Assembly (NCBI GenBank): GCA_016194335.1
Contig: JACQBR010000017.1
Coordinates: 25,332-89,331 of the forward strand
Length of the DNA stretch: 64,000 nucleotides
Source: Microcaldota archaeon
GTDB taxonomy: Archaea > Micrarchaeota > Micrarchaeia > Norongarragalinales > UBA97
Reading direction: 5' to 3'
Part shown: one piece after another, positions 24,756 to 32,906 of the stretch
How the letters are laid out: every line of letters begins with the position of its first letter
How positions within the stretch are numbered: position 1 is the first letter of the stretch
Translations under genes and position numbers: made by a program
The notes under the pieces: generated by a model
What the model was told of the DNA's origin: nothing
The model's input: only the letters and a program-made list of their open reading frames with translations
Databases searched by the model: none

Positions 24756-26285
24756 ATGAGACTCATTCCCGCCACGATGGCCACGCAGCATCCCGACAAC
24801 GCAGGCGCGCCAGCGTGGCTTAGGGAAGGCGGGGGCTTCATCAACGCCTGGCGCGAGGTGGACGAGTGCGCCAAGTCATTTTGCGAGCTGGGCTGCACCG
24901 AGTATATGTGGGACTGGGAAGGCAAGCACGTTGACGAGGCGGTAGTTGAGAGGCTGCTTGAGGGGAACTTCCAGTTTTTCAGGCAGAAACAGCTTGGCAG
25001 GGACGTGTTCCTTACATACCGCCTTCCCAACGTGTGGGTGGAAAAGGGATACCGCATAGCAAGGGCGTTTGTCAACATCATCTCGTCCAACGACATCGCC
25101 TGCGAACTGGGCCTGCACGCGCCTCCGGTTTTCGAGACAATCCTCCCCCTCACCACCCAGGGAAGGCAGACTTTCCTCATCAAGAAAAACTACGCCGAGG
25201 TGGCCAAGGCCCTGCGGCTTTCGGGGCTGCAGAAGACTTTCGACCTCGCGCGCGAGGCGGGGCCGGAACAGATTGACGTCATCCCCCTAATCGAACACCC
25301 CGACTTTCTCCTGCAAACCGGCGCGATTCTCGAGGAGTACTCCATGCTCGTTTCCGAAGACGGCGGCGCGGGGGAACTTGCGTACATCCGGCCGTTCATC
25401 GCAAGAAGCGACCCGGCGCTCAACAACGGAATCGTCGCCGCCACCTTGTCCGCCAAGGCCAGCTTGAGCGAGTGCGAAAAATTCTCCGAAACAAGCGGCA
25501 TTCCCGTGCATCCGATGATTGGCGTGGGCTCCCTGCACTTCCGCGGCGGGCTTTCCCCCGAAAAGCTCGGCTCCTTCACTGACGAATATGCAGGCGTGCG
25601 CACGGTGACGATACAAAGCGCGTTCCGCTATGACTACGGCGAGAGGGAAGTGAAGGCCGCAATCGGGAAACTGAATTCGCAATTGAGCGGGAGGAAAGCG
25701 GGGGTGCTTGACGCTGGCGAAATGGAGAAACTGGCACGGCTGGTGCAGCTCTTCTCAACCCACTACCAGAAGACGGTGGAAGCGGTTGCCGACGACATCA
25801 ACGCCATTGCAAAATTCATCCCCGCGCGGCGCGAGCGCAAGCAGCACGTGGGGCTCTTCGGCTATTCGAGAAAAGTGAGCGGAAAGGCGCTGCCCCGCGC
25901 AATCGGCTTCACCGCGGCAATGTACTCGTTTGGCGTGCCGCCTGAATTCATCGGCCTCGGCGCCGCATTGCGGGAGGCGGAAGGCAAGGGGCTCACCGAC
26001 GCGCTTGAGGAGAACTATCGCGGCCTGCGGAGCATGATTGAAGAGGCGGGAAGGTTCATCAACCACGAGAACCTCACGATTCTTGCGAACAAGGCGGGCT
26101 GGAAGTTTGTGGAGAATGACGTCAAGCTTGCTGAAGAATGGCTTGGAAAACCACTTGGCCCGCAAACGGCGGAAGAACTCGCGCACAGGAACGCCACCAG
26201 CAACATCCTCATGCTCTACTCAAGCGGCAAGGACTGCACCGCGGACATCACCCGCGCGGCGCAAATCAGGAAGAGCATGGGATGA
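24756..26285 (+). CDS. ppcA: Archaeal-type phosphoenolpyruvate carboxylase
   Basis: A 509-aa archaeal PEP carboxylase, which fixes bicarbonate onto PEP to make oxaloacetate. The N-terminal signature IPATMATQHPDN and the family motifs EHPDFLLQTG, GSLHFRGGLSPE, TIQSAFRYDYGE and RNATSNILMLYSSG are visible. Length matches archaeal members, which are much shorter than bacterial enzymes. The frame extends 19 codons upstream of ATG 24756 but the family N-terminus selects this ATG. Confidence 0.95.
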   Translation: MRLIPATMATQHPDNAGAPAWLREGGGFINAWREVDECAKSFCELGCTEYMWDWEGKHVDEAVVERLLEGNFQFFRQKQLGRDVFLTYRLPNVWVEKGYRIARAFVNIISSNDIACELGLHAPPVFETILPLTTQGRQTFLIKKNYAEVAKALRLSGLQKTFDLAREAGPEQIDVIPLIEHPDFLLQTGAILEEYSMLVSEDGGAGELAYIRPFIARSDPALNNGIVAATLSAKASLSECEKFSETSGIPVHPMIGVGSLHFRGGLSPEKLGSFTDEYAGVRTVTIQSAFRYDYGEREVKAAIGKLNSQLSGRKAGVLDAGEMEKLARLVQLFSTHYQKTVEAVADDINAIAKFIPARRERKQHVGLFGYSRKVSGKALPRAIGFTAAMYSFGVPPEFIGLGAALREAEGKGLTDALEENYRGLRSMIEEAGRFINHENLTILANKAGWKFVENDVKLAEEWLGKPLGPQTAEELAHRNATSNILMLYSSGKDCTADITRAAQIRKSMG

Positions 26286-26373
26286 AAGGTGCACTTTCCC
26301 CCTCCCGAAAACGGCGCAGGCTCGCTGAAACTTCTGAAAAGATTGACGAAACGAAAATGAGGGAAAACTGATT

Positions 26374-26706
26374 TTACGCAAACCTTCGCGGGAGGGGCAG
26401 GATGTCGCCGCATTTCCTGCAGGTTTTTTCCTTGCGCTTGTAGTTGAGCTCGAACTCCTTCCCGCCGCAATTGGGGCACACGCTCGCCTGCTGGGAGTGG
26501 AAGCTCCTCCACGCGCCCTTGCCGTCGCCGTAAACAAGGCGGGAGGGCGGGCGGGGCGCGTGATGGCCGGCTGGCGCGCCGGGTTGGGGCTCCTCCTTCC
26601 CCCTCTGCTGGAATTCCCTGATGTCGGTGGAATCGCAACGCGGACATTTTTTCGCCTCGTTGGCGGCGAAGCGGAAGTTGCAGTTTGAACAGGAATAAAC
26701 AGCCAT
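26374..26706 (-). CDS. Small protein with two zinc-ribbon motifs
   Basis: A 110-aa protein with CSNCNFRF/CPRCDS near the N-terminus and CPNCGG/CRKCGD near the C-terminus, so two CxxC pairs that could each form a zinc ribbon. A Gln/Gly/Pro-rich linker separates them. Two zinc ribbons in a small basic protein suggest a nucleic-acid- or ribosome-associated role, but the family is not recognised. Divergent from the DNA glycosylase gene, with A/T-rich sequence between. Confidence 0.7.
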   Translation of the reverse strand: MAVYSCSNCNFRFAANEAKKCPRCDSTDIREFQQRGKEEPQPGAPAGHHAPRPPSRLVYGDGKGAWRSFHSQQASVCPNCGGKEFELNYKRKEKTCRKCGDILPLPRRFA

Positions 26707-26776
26707 ACTTAATTTAGGGAAATGGCTGATAATAAAATAGTTGGTTCTTTGGCGCGAAGGCGGGGGCGTGCTTAAA

Positions 26777-27532
26777 ATGGGGGGGAATGAAAACTGCCGG
26801 AAAGTCGAGTGCGTTTATTCGCTTCTGAACCTGCGGTTCGGGCCGCAGGGATGGTGGCCCGTGACGCCGAAAGGCGGAAATCGGCCGGCCTACTCGGAAG
26901 AAAACGCGGGCAACCTCAGCCCAACGCAACGATGGGAAGTTTGCGTCGGCGCAGTCCTTGCGCAGAATACGAATTGGAAGAATGCGGAAAAGGCGGTGGT
27001 TGCGTTAAACGCTGCGGGAATCGACTCGCCCAAAAAAATAATCGGAACGCCATTGCCCCAACTTTCCCAATTGATCCGGCCGAGCGGGCATCACAACCAG
27101 AAGGCGGAAAAACTGCGCGCGCTGGCCGAACACATTGTTAGGCACTACGGTGGGAATACCGAGATGATGCTTGCCGAAGGGACGCGGCAATTGCGGGCGG
27201 AACTGCTTTCGATTAGGGGGGTCGGCCCCGAAACTGCCGACTCCATCCTCCTCTACGCGCTCGGGAAGGGGGCGTTTGTGGCTGACGCTTACACCAGGAG
27301 GATAACGCAAAGGGTGGGGCTTCTGGACGAGGGGAGCTGCGGCTCGTACGAAAAGACCCGAACCTTTTTTGAAACCAATTCCAAAAAAGAAGTTAGGCAC
27401 TACAACAACTTCCACGCGCTGCTGGTGAGGCTGGCTAAGGAGCACTGCTCAAAAAACAATCTGGCCTGCGGGGCCTGCCCGCTGAGGAAAGAGTGCGGGT
27501 ACGCTGGGTGCGCTGAAAACTTGCGCCGCTAA
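26777..27532 (+). CDS. HhH-GPD DNA glycosylase with Fe-S cluster
   Basis: A 251-aa helix-hairpin-helix glycosylase related to endonuclease III. The HhH motif SIRGVGPETADSILLYAL is followed by VADAYTRRI, which provides the catalytic Asp. The C-terminus has the CX6CX2CX5C cluster motif (CSKNNLACGACPLRKEC). The Lys that gives EndoIII its AP-lyase activity is replaced (GVGPETAD rather than GVGRKTAN), so it is probably a monofunctional glycosylase, closer to the MagIII or MutY type. The substrate is not certain. GTG 26768 is an alternative start. Confidence 0.88.
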   Translation: MGGNENCRKVECVYSLLNLRFGPQGWWPVTPKGGNRPAYSEENAGNLSPTQRWEVCVGAVLAQNTNWKNAEKAVVALNAAGIDSPKKIIGTPLPQLSQLIRPSGHHNQKAEKLRALAEHIVRHYGGNTEMMLAEGTRQLRAELLSIRGVGPETADSILLYALGKGAFVADAYTRRITQRVGLLDEGSCGSYEKTRTFFETNSKKEVRHYNNFHALLVRLAKEHCSKNNLACGACPLRKECGYAGCAENLRR

Positions 27533-27665
27533 CCGGCGGAGACCCCCCTCAGTTCCACTATTCGGGCGTTTGCAAGCCGCGAGTGGCTGGAAGGGAAGAG
27601 GAAAAGGCACTGGCTTTTTTTTGAGCGCTTTTTTTCGTTGGTTGCTTGGGGGCGGTGGTTGAAGC

Positions 27666-28904
27666 CTAACTCCCATACATTGGCGTCCGGGCCATGATGT
27701 TGAGGATTTCTGGCATGAGGTCGGCGCCCTTGAGCCTGCCGAGGCCGCCTCGGCCGCAGTCGCGCTCGCCAAACTTGCGGATTGCATCCTTGCGCACGCC
27801 GGGGCCCGCCATCAGGAGGGGAACGGCATCTGCAGAGTGGTTTTTCATTTCGCAGGGTGTGGAGTGGTCGGCCGTAATCACTACGAGCGTGTCGTTAAGG
27901 TCGGAAAACTTGGAAAACGCAGTGTCGATCCTTTCGATGAAATTGCGCTTGCCCACGTAATCGCCGTCGTGGCCAAAAACATCAGTGCCCTTGATATGCA
28001 GGAAAACAAAATCGTATTTCGAAAGGGCGCCTGCCGCAACGCGGGCCTTCTCATCCAGATCAGTGTCGCCCCGGCCAGTTGCGTTCTTGAGCGGAAGGAT
28101 GTCGAAACCCATCAGCCCCGCAACGCCGGTGTAAACGCCAGTGTGGCTCACTGCAGCTGCCCTCAACCCAAATTTCTCCTTGAACTGCTCAAAATGCGGT
28201 GCAACCCCGGCCCCGCGAACGATTATTCCGGTTGCCGGCATTAGCTTGTTCTTCACGCGCGTTTTGTTAAGGGGGTGCTTGAGGAGCAATTTTGACGCCT
28301 TGGAAAGGTATTGGTTTACGGCATCCGCGGTAAATGCGGCTTCGGGTGACTTGTCAAGCGGCCTGCAAAGCGATATTTTCACACCCTGCGCATTGGAATC
28401 AACATTGCTTATCTTGTCGCTGAGCAACATCCCTTTTTGCGGCCTGAAGATGAGCACCCCGCGATGCTGCGCCCCGGCCTTGAAATGGCATTTGACCCCC
28501 TCGACATTAATCGAATTCAACGCAGCCTCCAGGGGTTTGGCCGAATCAATCCGGCCGGCCCTCCGGTCGACAACCACGCCTTGGGAATTGACCGTTGCGA
28601 AATTCGCCCTGAAGGCAAGCTCACCATCCGCCAAATGAACACCCAAACCTACAGCTTCAAGCGGCCCGCGCCCGGTGTATTGCGCGTGCGGGTCGTAACC
28701 CAGCAGGGAAATGTGCCCCGTGTCGCTCCCGGGCCTTACCCCGACGCCAATTACATCCAACAAACCGCAGGCTCCCTTCTCAACCAAGGCGGATATGTTG
28801 GGGGTTCGGGCGACTTCAAGGGGAGTGAGCCCCCCGAAATACTGGATGGGCCGGTCGCCCAACCCATCAAGGACTATGAAAAGCGTTTTTTTTGCAAATG
28901 ACAA
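27666..28904 (-). CDS. apgM: 2,3-bisphosphoglycerate-independent phosphoglycerate mutase, archaeal type
   Basis: A 412-aa ApgM of the alkaline phosphatase superfamily, interconverting 3- and 2-phosphoglycerate. The N-terminal VLDGLGDRP metal motif, the SDTGHISLLGYDP region and the later TADHSTPCEMKNHSADAVPL metal site are all intact. It is immediately downstream of enolase on the same strand, so two consecutive glycolytic/gluconeogenic steps are encoded together. Start ATG 28904. Confidence 0.95.
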   Translation of the reverse strand: MSFAKKTLFIVLDGLGDRPIQYFGGLTPLEVARTPNISALVEKGACGLLDVIGVGVRPGSDTGHISLLGYDPHAQYTGRGPLEAVGLGVHLADGELAFRANFATVNSQGVVVDRRAGRIDSAKPLEAALNSINVEGVKCHFKAGAQHRGVLIFRPQKGMLLSDKISNVDSNAQGVKISLCRPLDKSPEAAFTADAVNQYLSKASKLLLKHPLNKTRVKNKLMPATGIIVRGAGVAPHFEQFKEKFGLRAAAVSHTGVYTGVAGLMGFDILPLKNATGRGDTDLDEKARVAAGALSKYDFVFLHIKGTDVFGHDGDYVGKRNFIERIDTAFSKFSDLNDTLVVITADHSTPCEMKNHSADAVPLLMAGPGVRKDAIRKFGERDCGRGGLGRLKGADLMPEILNIMARTPMYGS

Positions 28905-28951
28905 GCGAATGCACCCCTTCGATTTTTCAATTTTTTCAAACTCCGCAATTG

Positions 28952-30244
28952 TCAGAGTGAGAAACCCAATTGTCTTGCCGGCCTGTGGAACTCCCTTCCC
29001 GCGAATTTCCCATTCGAACCAAGCTCCCCTTCAATCCGGATCAACTGGTTTATCTTCGCCGTGCGCTCCCCGCGCGCGCACGCCCCCAGCTTTATCTGCC
29101 CGCACCCCAGGCCAACTGCCAAATCCGCAATGAAAGTATCCTCGGTTTCTCCCGAACGGTGGGAAACCATCACCCCCCATCCGGCGCCGTATGCGAGGTT
29201 GGCCGCGCGCACCGCCTCGGCAAGCGTCCCGATCTGGTTGGGTTTGAGAAGGAGGCAGTTGCACGCGCCTGTTCGAACTCCCCGCGCAATGCGCACGGGG
29301 TTGGTTGAAAGCAGGTCGTCACCCACAACCTGGATTGCCTTGTTCTCCCTCGTGAATTTCGAGAAGGCTGCAAAATCAGTTTCACAAAAAGGGTCTTCAA
29401 CTGAAATTATCCTGTGGGTTTTGGCCAAACCTTCCACAAAATCAAAATACTCCCCAGGGCCAAGGCGCTTGCCCCCGCCGATTGCATATTTCTTCCCGTC
29501 AAAAAACGAGGTTGCCGCCACGTCAAGCGCGATGGAAACCTTGCCCTGCAGGCCAACTTCCCCAATCGCCCGTGAAACCAGCTCCAAAGGCGTTGCCACA
29601 TCCGAAAGCGGCGGGGCGAACCCGCCCTCATCACCCACATTCGTGGCGCTCCTGCCGAATTGCCTTGAAATCAGCCCCCTAAGGGCATGGTAAATTTCGC
29701 TTGCGTACTGCGCGGCCTCGGCAAAGGTCTTCGCCCCAACGGGTGCAATCAGGTATTCCTGGAATGCAATCGAATTGCCCGCATGGGCCCCGCCGTTTAT
29801 CACATTGAAGAATGGCACTGGAAGGCAATAGCGCCTGACTTTTGAAAAACTCGCGTAAAGTGGGGTGCCGCTTTCACACGCAAGACAGCGCGAAAACGCC
29901 ATGCTGCAGGCGAGAATGGCATTCGCCCCCAGTTTCGATTTGTTTTTGGTGCCGTCGAGTGAAATGAGAAATTCGTCAAAATCGGTTTGGCCCGAAAACG
30001 CAGTTTGACGAAGTTTGGGCCCGATAATACCGTTGACACTGGCAACTGCCTTGGAAACGCCATAGCCGAAAAACTTTTTGCCACCATCGCGGAGTTCCAA
30101 AGCCTCGAAACTGCTTTTGGAGGCGCCCGAGGGCACGGACGCGCGGCCGCAGCCATTTTGAGTTTCCAATTCAACTTCTACGGTGGGAATCCCCCTGGAA
30201 TCGAGAATAGCGCGTGCGGCTGTTTTTTTGATTCGCGCCACCAT
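28952..30244 (-). CDS. eno: Enolase
   Basis: A 430-aa enolase. The N-terminal RAILDSRGIPTVEVEL, the catalytic-metal residues in SIEDP-like SVEDPFCETDF and GDDLLSTNP, LLLKPNQIGT, and SHRSGETEDTFIADLAVGLG are all present. It interconverts 2-phosphoglycerate and PEP, feeding the PEP carboxylase at 24756. It precedes apgM by 47 nt on the same strand. Length is typical. Confidence 0.96.
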   Translation of the reverse strand: MVARIKKTAARAILDSRGIPTVEVELETQNGCGRASVPSGASKSSFEALELRDGGKKFFGYGVSKAVASVNGIIGPKLRQTAFSGQTDFDEFLISLDGTKNKSKLGANAILACSMAFSRCLACESGTPLYASFSKVRRYCLPVPFFNVINGGAHAGNSIAFQEYLIAPVGAKTFAEAAQYASEIYHALRGLISRQFGRSATNVGDEGGFAPPLSDVATPLELVSRAIGEVGLQGKVSIALDVAATSFFDGKKYAIGGGKRLGPGEYFDFVEGLAKTHRIISVEDPFCETDFAAFSKFTRENKAIQVVGDDLLSTNPVRIARGVRTGACNCLLLKPNQIGTLAEAVRAANLAYGAGWGVMVSHRSGETEDTFIADLAVGLGCGQIKLGACARGERTAKINQLIRIEGELGSNGKFAGREFHRPARQLGFSL

Positions 30245-30334
30245 GTCTTTAGCCCCGTTCTTAAACTATCCCCGCGCGATTCTTAATTGTTTGCAGCAAG
30301 CGGAAAAATCCGTCAAACAGCGAACGCCTTCACC

Positions 30335-30730
30335 CTAGCCTTCGATTGCAAATTCAAGCGGTTTGCCATCCCTTCCGAAAAAAGCAGCCGAACTGCGGGC
30401 GTACGGCGGACCGAGAATGAGGTGGGCTGGCCCGCTTCGACCAAAAAGCAGCTTATCCTGACGTGATGGGAGCAGCACGCCGTTAGGGTGGGAGTGTACC
30501 GTGCCTACGGCCCCAAGCCCGGCAGGCAGGTGCCATTCCGAAAAAGACGAGTGGTCGGGGTGAAATTCCGCAAAAGGCGCAAGCAAAAGCCCGCTTACCC
30601 CCACCACCCCATTTCGCTCCTCTCCCCTTAGAAGGCCGATGAATTCGTCAGGGTGGGTGTTGCGTGCGGCCATGAGGCACGAGTCAAGCGTTGCCGAGTC
30701 AATCGCGGCAGTTAAAAGCCGGCGTTTCAT
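30335..30730 (-). CDS. JAMM/MPN-domain metalloprotease
   Basis: A 131-aa stand-alone JAMM protein. The upstream glutamate is in DEFIGLLRG, and the HxHx10D motif is exact in GTVHSHPNGVLLPSRQDK. These proteins cleave isopeptide bonds or remove small modifiers of ubiquitin or sulfur-carrier type. A ThiF-type E1 lies at 35751, not adjacent. Start ATG 30730. Confidence 0.9.
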   Translation of the reverse strand: MKRRLLTAAIDSATLDSCLMAARNTHPDEFIGLLRGEERNGVVGVSGLLLAPFAEFHPDHSSFSEWHLPAGLGAVGTVHSHPNGVLLPSRQDKLLFGRSGPAHLILGPPYARSSAAFFGRDGKPLEFAIEG

Positions 30731-30780
30731 ACATTATCTATGGGGCGGCAAAAATTTAATCCGCAGCCCAATTCCAAAAA

Positions 30781-31350
30781 GTGATAATAGTGGAAGTGAG
30801 GGGGGTGGGCGGCGGGGCGGCGACTTCCAAAGCGGCCGGGCCGGCCGGCGTGCCAGGGGCGGGTGCAGCGCAAAGCGGGGCTTCCCAAAAGCGGGCGAAG
30901 GCCGCCGGCCGTCAGATTAGGGCCTCCGAGGCGAGGAAGGTGCGCGCGGGGCAAAAGGGATTTTTTTACCGGCGCCAGAAGGCCCAGAACTACGCGCATT
31001 TCCGAATCAGGCTTGAGGAGCTTTCCAAAATTTCCTCCTCCCAATTCACGCTCTACGACCTGGTCAGCGACGCTTTCGCGTTCTCCCCCTCCAAAAAAGA
31101 ATCGGCCGAACGGATCCTGGAGTCAATAATGGAAGCGGGGCCCCTGTCGTTCTCCCAGCTGCATTGCAAACTAGGCCTCCCGAAAAGCACGCTATACCTG
31201 ATTTGTCTTTCCCTCCAGCGCAGCGGGTTTCTCCAGCGCGAATCACCCCGCAAGCCGTTCTCCATTTCCACAAAGTTTTCACAAGCACTGCGCCAATATG
31301 CCGGCTGGTGGGAGAAGTGGGCGGGTTCAAGCGGCACGGGTGGGCAGTGA
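30781..31350 (+). CDS. Winged-helix protein with low-complexity head
   Basis: A 189-aa protein. The first 55 residues are Gly/Ala/Arg-rich low complexity, then a basic helix region and a winged helix-turn-helix (AERILESIMEAGPLSFSQLH, LGLPKSTLYLICLSLQRSGF) near residues 105-155. It starts at GTG 30781. The wHTH pattern suggests a transcription factor. An ATG further in may be the actual start because the head is unlike a domain. Confidence 0.65.
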   Translation: MIIVEVRGVGGGAATSKAAGPAGVPGAGAAQSGASQKRAKAAGRQIRASEARKVRAGQKGFFYRRQKAQNYAHFRIRLEELSKISSSQFTLYDLVSDAFAFSPSKKESAERILESIMEAGPLSFSQLHCKLGLPKSTLYLICLSLQRSGFLQRESPRKPFSISTKFSQALRQYAGWWEKWAGSSGTGGQ

Positions 31351-31436
31351 GGCCGTCAAAGACCGGCGCCGTCGGGCGCATGCAACCGGCGCCCGTTTCC
31401 CGCACGAATGCTAATACTTAAATGTTTGAGCCGGCC

Positions 31437-31529
31437 TATAGCAAATCGCGTTGGTTCCAGAACTTTAGAAGTGCGATTTGCAACTAGCGGATTGCCACGA
31501 GCGTTTCAATGATTGTGCAATCCGCTATA
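31437..31529 (+). repeat. Double-hairpin element, full copy
   Basis: Two hairpins in tandem: GCAAATCGC ... GCGATTTGC, then GCGGATTGC ... GCAATCCGC, with TATAGC at one end and GCTATA at the other. Copies occur at 42687 (opposite orientation) and 59863, with a truncated copy at 16584. The interior loops diverge while the stems are kept. Confidence 0.9.
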
Positions 31530-31563
31530 CAACAAAACGGTTGGCGGGAAAACGGCGGTTTTG

Positions 31564-31965
31564 ATGGGGTTTCTTGATTTTCTAAGCGGAAGGGAACAGT
31601 CCCAAGACGGCGTTTTCCGCATTCACGCCGAATTCCACCCCTATTCCCTCAAGCCCCACGCGAACGACTATCTCGACTTGGAAGTGACGGTGGAAAACAC
31701 CTCGCGGGAAAAGGCGCTCACGTCGGTAAAAGTCGTGACGGAAAAAGGGATTGGCGTGGACATGTCCGCAATCTCCCAAACGCGGGAAGTCCGCATGGGC
31801 GAGATTGAGCCGGGAGGGAAGAAATTCGTCAAGACCCAGATCTGGGGCACCCAGCGCACCGAGAAGGGCACTTATTCAATCGACATTTACGCAGTCGCCC
31901 ACGAGCGCGACTATGCCCACGTGCGCAACCAGGCGAGAAAGCCCCTCACCCTGCGCGTTGAGTGA
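31564..31965 (+). CDS. Ig-like domain protein of unknown function
   Basis: A 133-aa protein whose body shows an alternating beta pattern: VFRIHAEFHPYSL, YLDLEVTVENTSREKA, SVKVVTEKGIGV, GTYSIDIYAVAHER. This suggests an Ig-like sandwich of the NEW3/CARDB kind, but no signal peptide is present. The start ATG 31564 follows soon after the double-hairpin element. A cytoplasmic Ig-like protein could be a binding adaptor. Not assigned to a family. Confidence 0.6.
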   Translation: MGFLDFLSGREQSQDGVFRIHAEFHPYSLKPHANDYLDLEVTVENTSREKALTSVKVVTEKGIGVDMSAISQTREVRMGEIEPGGKKFVKTQIWGTQRTEKGTYSIDIYAVAHERDYAHVRNQARKPLTLRVE

Positions 31966-32068
31966 CCTCCCCCTCCGCCCGCCTCCGTGCGCCCTTTTTC
32001 ACAACCATTTTAAACTCCCTCGGTCAAGAGAACTCTACGGCGGCTGTTGCCGGAGGAGGAATTCTGCC

Positions 32069-32389
32069 ATGATGAAGCTTTCCGCGCTTTCGGGCCTTGA
32101 CATTTACGACCAGGGCGCGAAGCAGATAGGCAAGGCCCACGACGTGATAATCGACTTGCAGCGAGGCGAGGTCGTGCGCTTCACCCTCGAACCCCTGCGC
32201 GCGATGACGAAGGAAGAGGCAAAGCGCATTTTCACCTCCAAGACCGTGCTCTTCCGGAACGTCAAGTCAATAGGGAGCATCATCATCATTTCCAACGCCC
32301 CCGCCCCCCGCGAGGAGGAGCCCGAGCCAGAAGCGCCCAAGCAGCACCCCTACTCCTACCGCTACAGGGAGATGTACGGAAAGAAATGA
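32069..32389 (+). CDS. PRC-barrel domain protein
   Basis: A 106-aa protein with a PRC-barrel (MMKLSALSGLDIYDQGAKQI, KAHDVIIDLQRGEVVRFTLE, then SIGSIIIISNA) and a short charged tail rich in Pro/Glu/Tyr. PRC barrels are small beta barrels found in RNA processing and membrane-associated proteins. A strong Shine-Dalgarno GGAGGAGG at 32052-32059 sits nine nt before ATG 32069. The C-terminal tail may be a binding motif. Confidence 0.8.
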   Translation: MMKLSALSGLDIYDQGAKQIGKAHDVIIDLQRGEVVRFTLEPLRAMTKEEAKRIFTSKTVLFRNVKSIGSIIIISNAPAPREEEPEPEAPKQHPYSYRYREMYGKK

Positions 32390-32429
32390 GCATCGCGTTT
32401 TTAATTTTTTTGTAGTGCCTAACTTTCCC

Positions 32430-32645
32430 ATGGCCTTCACGCGCATCAAGAGAATCAAGGGCATCCCCTACGCCTACCGCGTGGAGTCCAAACGGGTCGG
32501 CGGGAAAGTGGTGCAGCGGGTGCTCGCCTATCTGGGCCGCGTGGGCGAAAGGACCTCGCGGGGAAAAGTTGCAGCACCTAACTTGCCGAAAACTAAAGTG
32601 CCGAAGAAGAAACCGGTTAGGCGGCGCAGAAAAAGGAAGAAGTAG
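32430..32645 (+). CDS. Small basic protein
   Basis: A 71-aa strongly basic protein starting MAFTRIKRIKGIPYAYRVES, with a beta-hairpin-like core (SKRVGGKVVQRVLAYLGRV) and a Lys/Arg-rich tail (KKKPVRRRRKRKK). The opening RIKRIKGIPYAYRVES and VVQRVLAYLGRV resemble a conserved small archaeal family found near transposase-like or ribosomal genes, but I cannot name it. Its stop codon is the edge of an antisense tRNA gene. Confidence 0.6.
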   Translation: MAFTRIKRIKGIPYAYRVESKRVGGKVVQRVLAYLGRVGERTSRGKVAAPNLPKTKVPKKKPVRRRRKRKK

Positions 32646-32864
32646 CGAGGGGAAGATTTGAACTTCCGATCTTTACCCAAGAGCTTTCCTTGCAGAATGA
32701 GAAGAAACGCTCCTTCCGGGTTATGAGCTTCGCCCTGCGATGAAAGGCAGTTAGGCACTACACTTCAAAGCAGACCAGCGGGCACTCCTGGCTACCCTCA
32801 AGGTCCCGAAAATTCCGGGATTACCTCGCTAGCCAATTGTGCTTTTGTCGCTAGCTACCTCGCT
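32643..32864 (-). tRNA. Initiator tRNA-Met (CAU) with three introns
   Basis: Minus-strand gene. Exons give acceptor AGCGAGG/CCTCGCT with the A1:U72 pair of archaeal initiators and discriminator A. The D-stem is GGGT/GCCC with the AGCCAGGAGT loop, the anticodon stem is CTGGG/CCCGG with three G:C pairs at its base (29-31:39-41), the loop is CTCATAA, and the T-arm is GGAAG-TTCAAAT-CTTCC. Introns: near positions 8-9, at 30/31 (about 32729-32774), and in the variable loop (about 32673-32715). AGCGAGGTA occurs twice (ends 32830 and 32864). The A/T-rich TTATTAAATT near 32889 favours 32864. If 32830 is the true 5' end, the first intron is about 24 nt. Confidence 0.85.
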
Positions 32865-32906
32865 ATCCTAACTGTTTTTGCCCGGAGCAATTTAATAATC
32901 AGTTCC

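Noticed and set aside
31437..31529. CRISPR-like reading of the double-hairpin elements
   Set aside because: Copies are isolated, tens of kilobases apart and in both orientations, with no regular spacers or cas genes.
32643..32864. Reading the minus-strand tRNA as tRNA-Ser(UGA) from TCTGC-TTTGAA
   Set aside because: That pairing left the D-arm and variable arm inconsistent. The initiator reading (A1:U72, GGGT/GCCC D-stem, CTGGG/CCCGG, CTCATAA) explains every exon.
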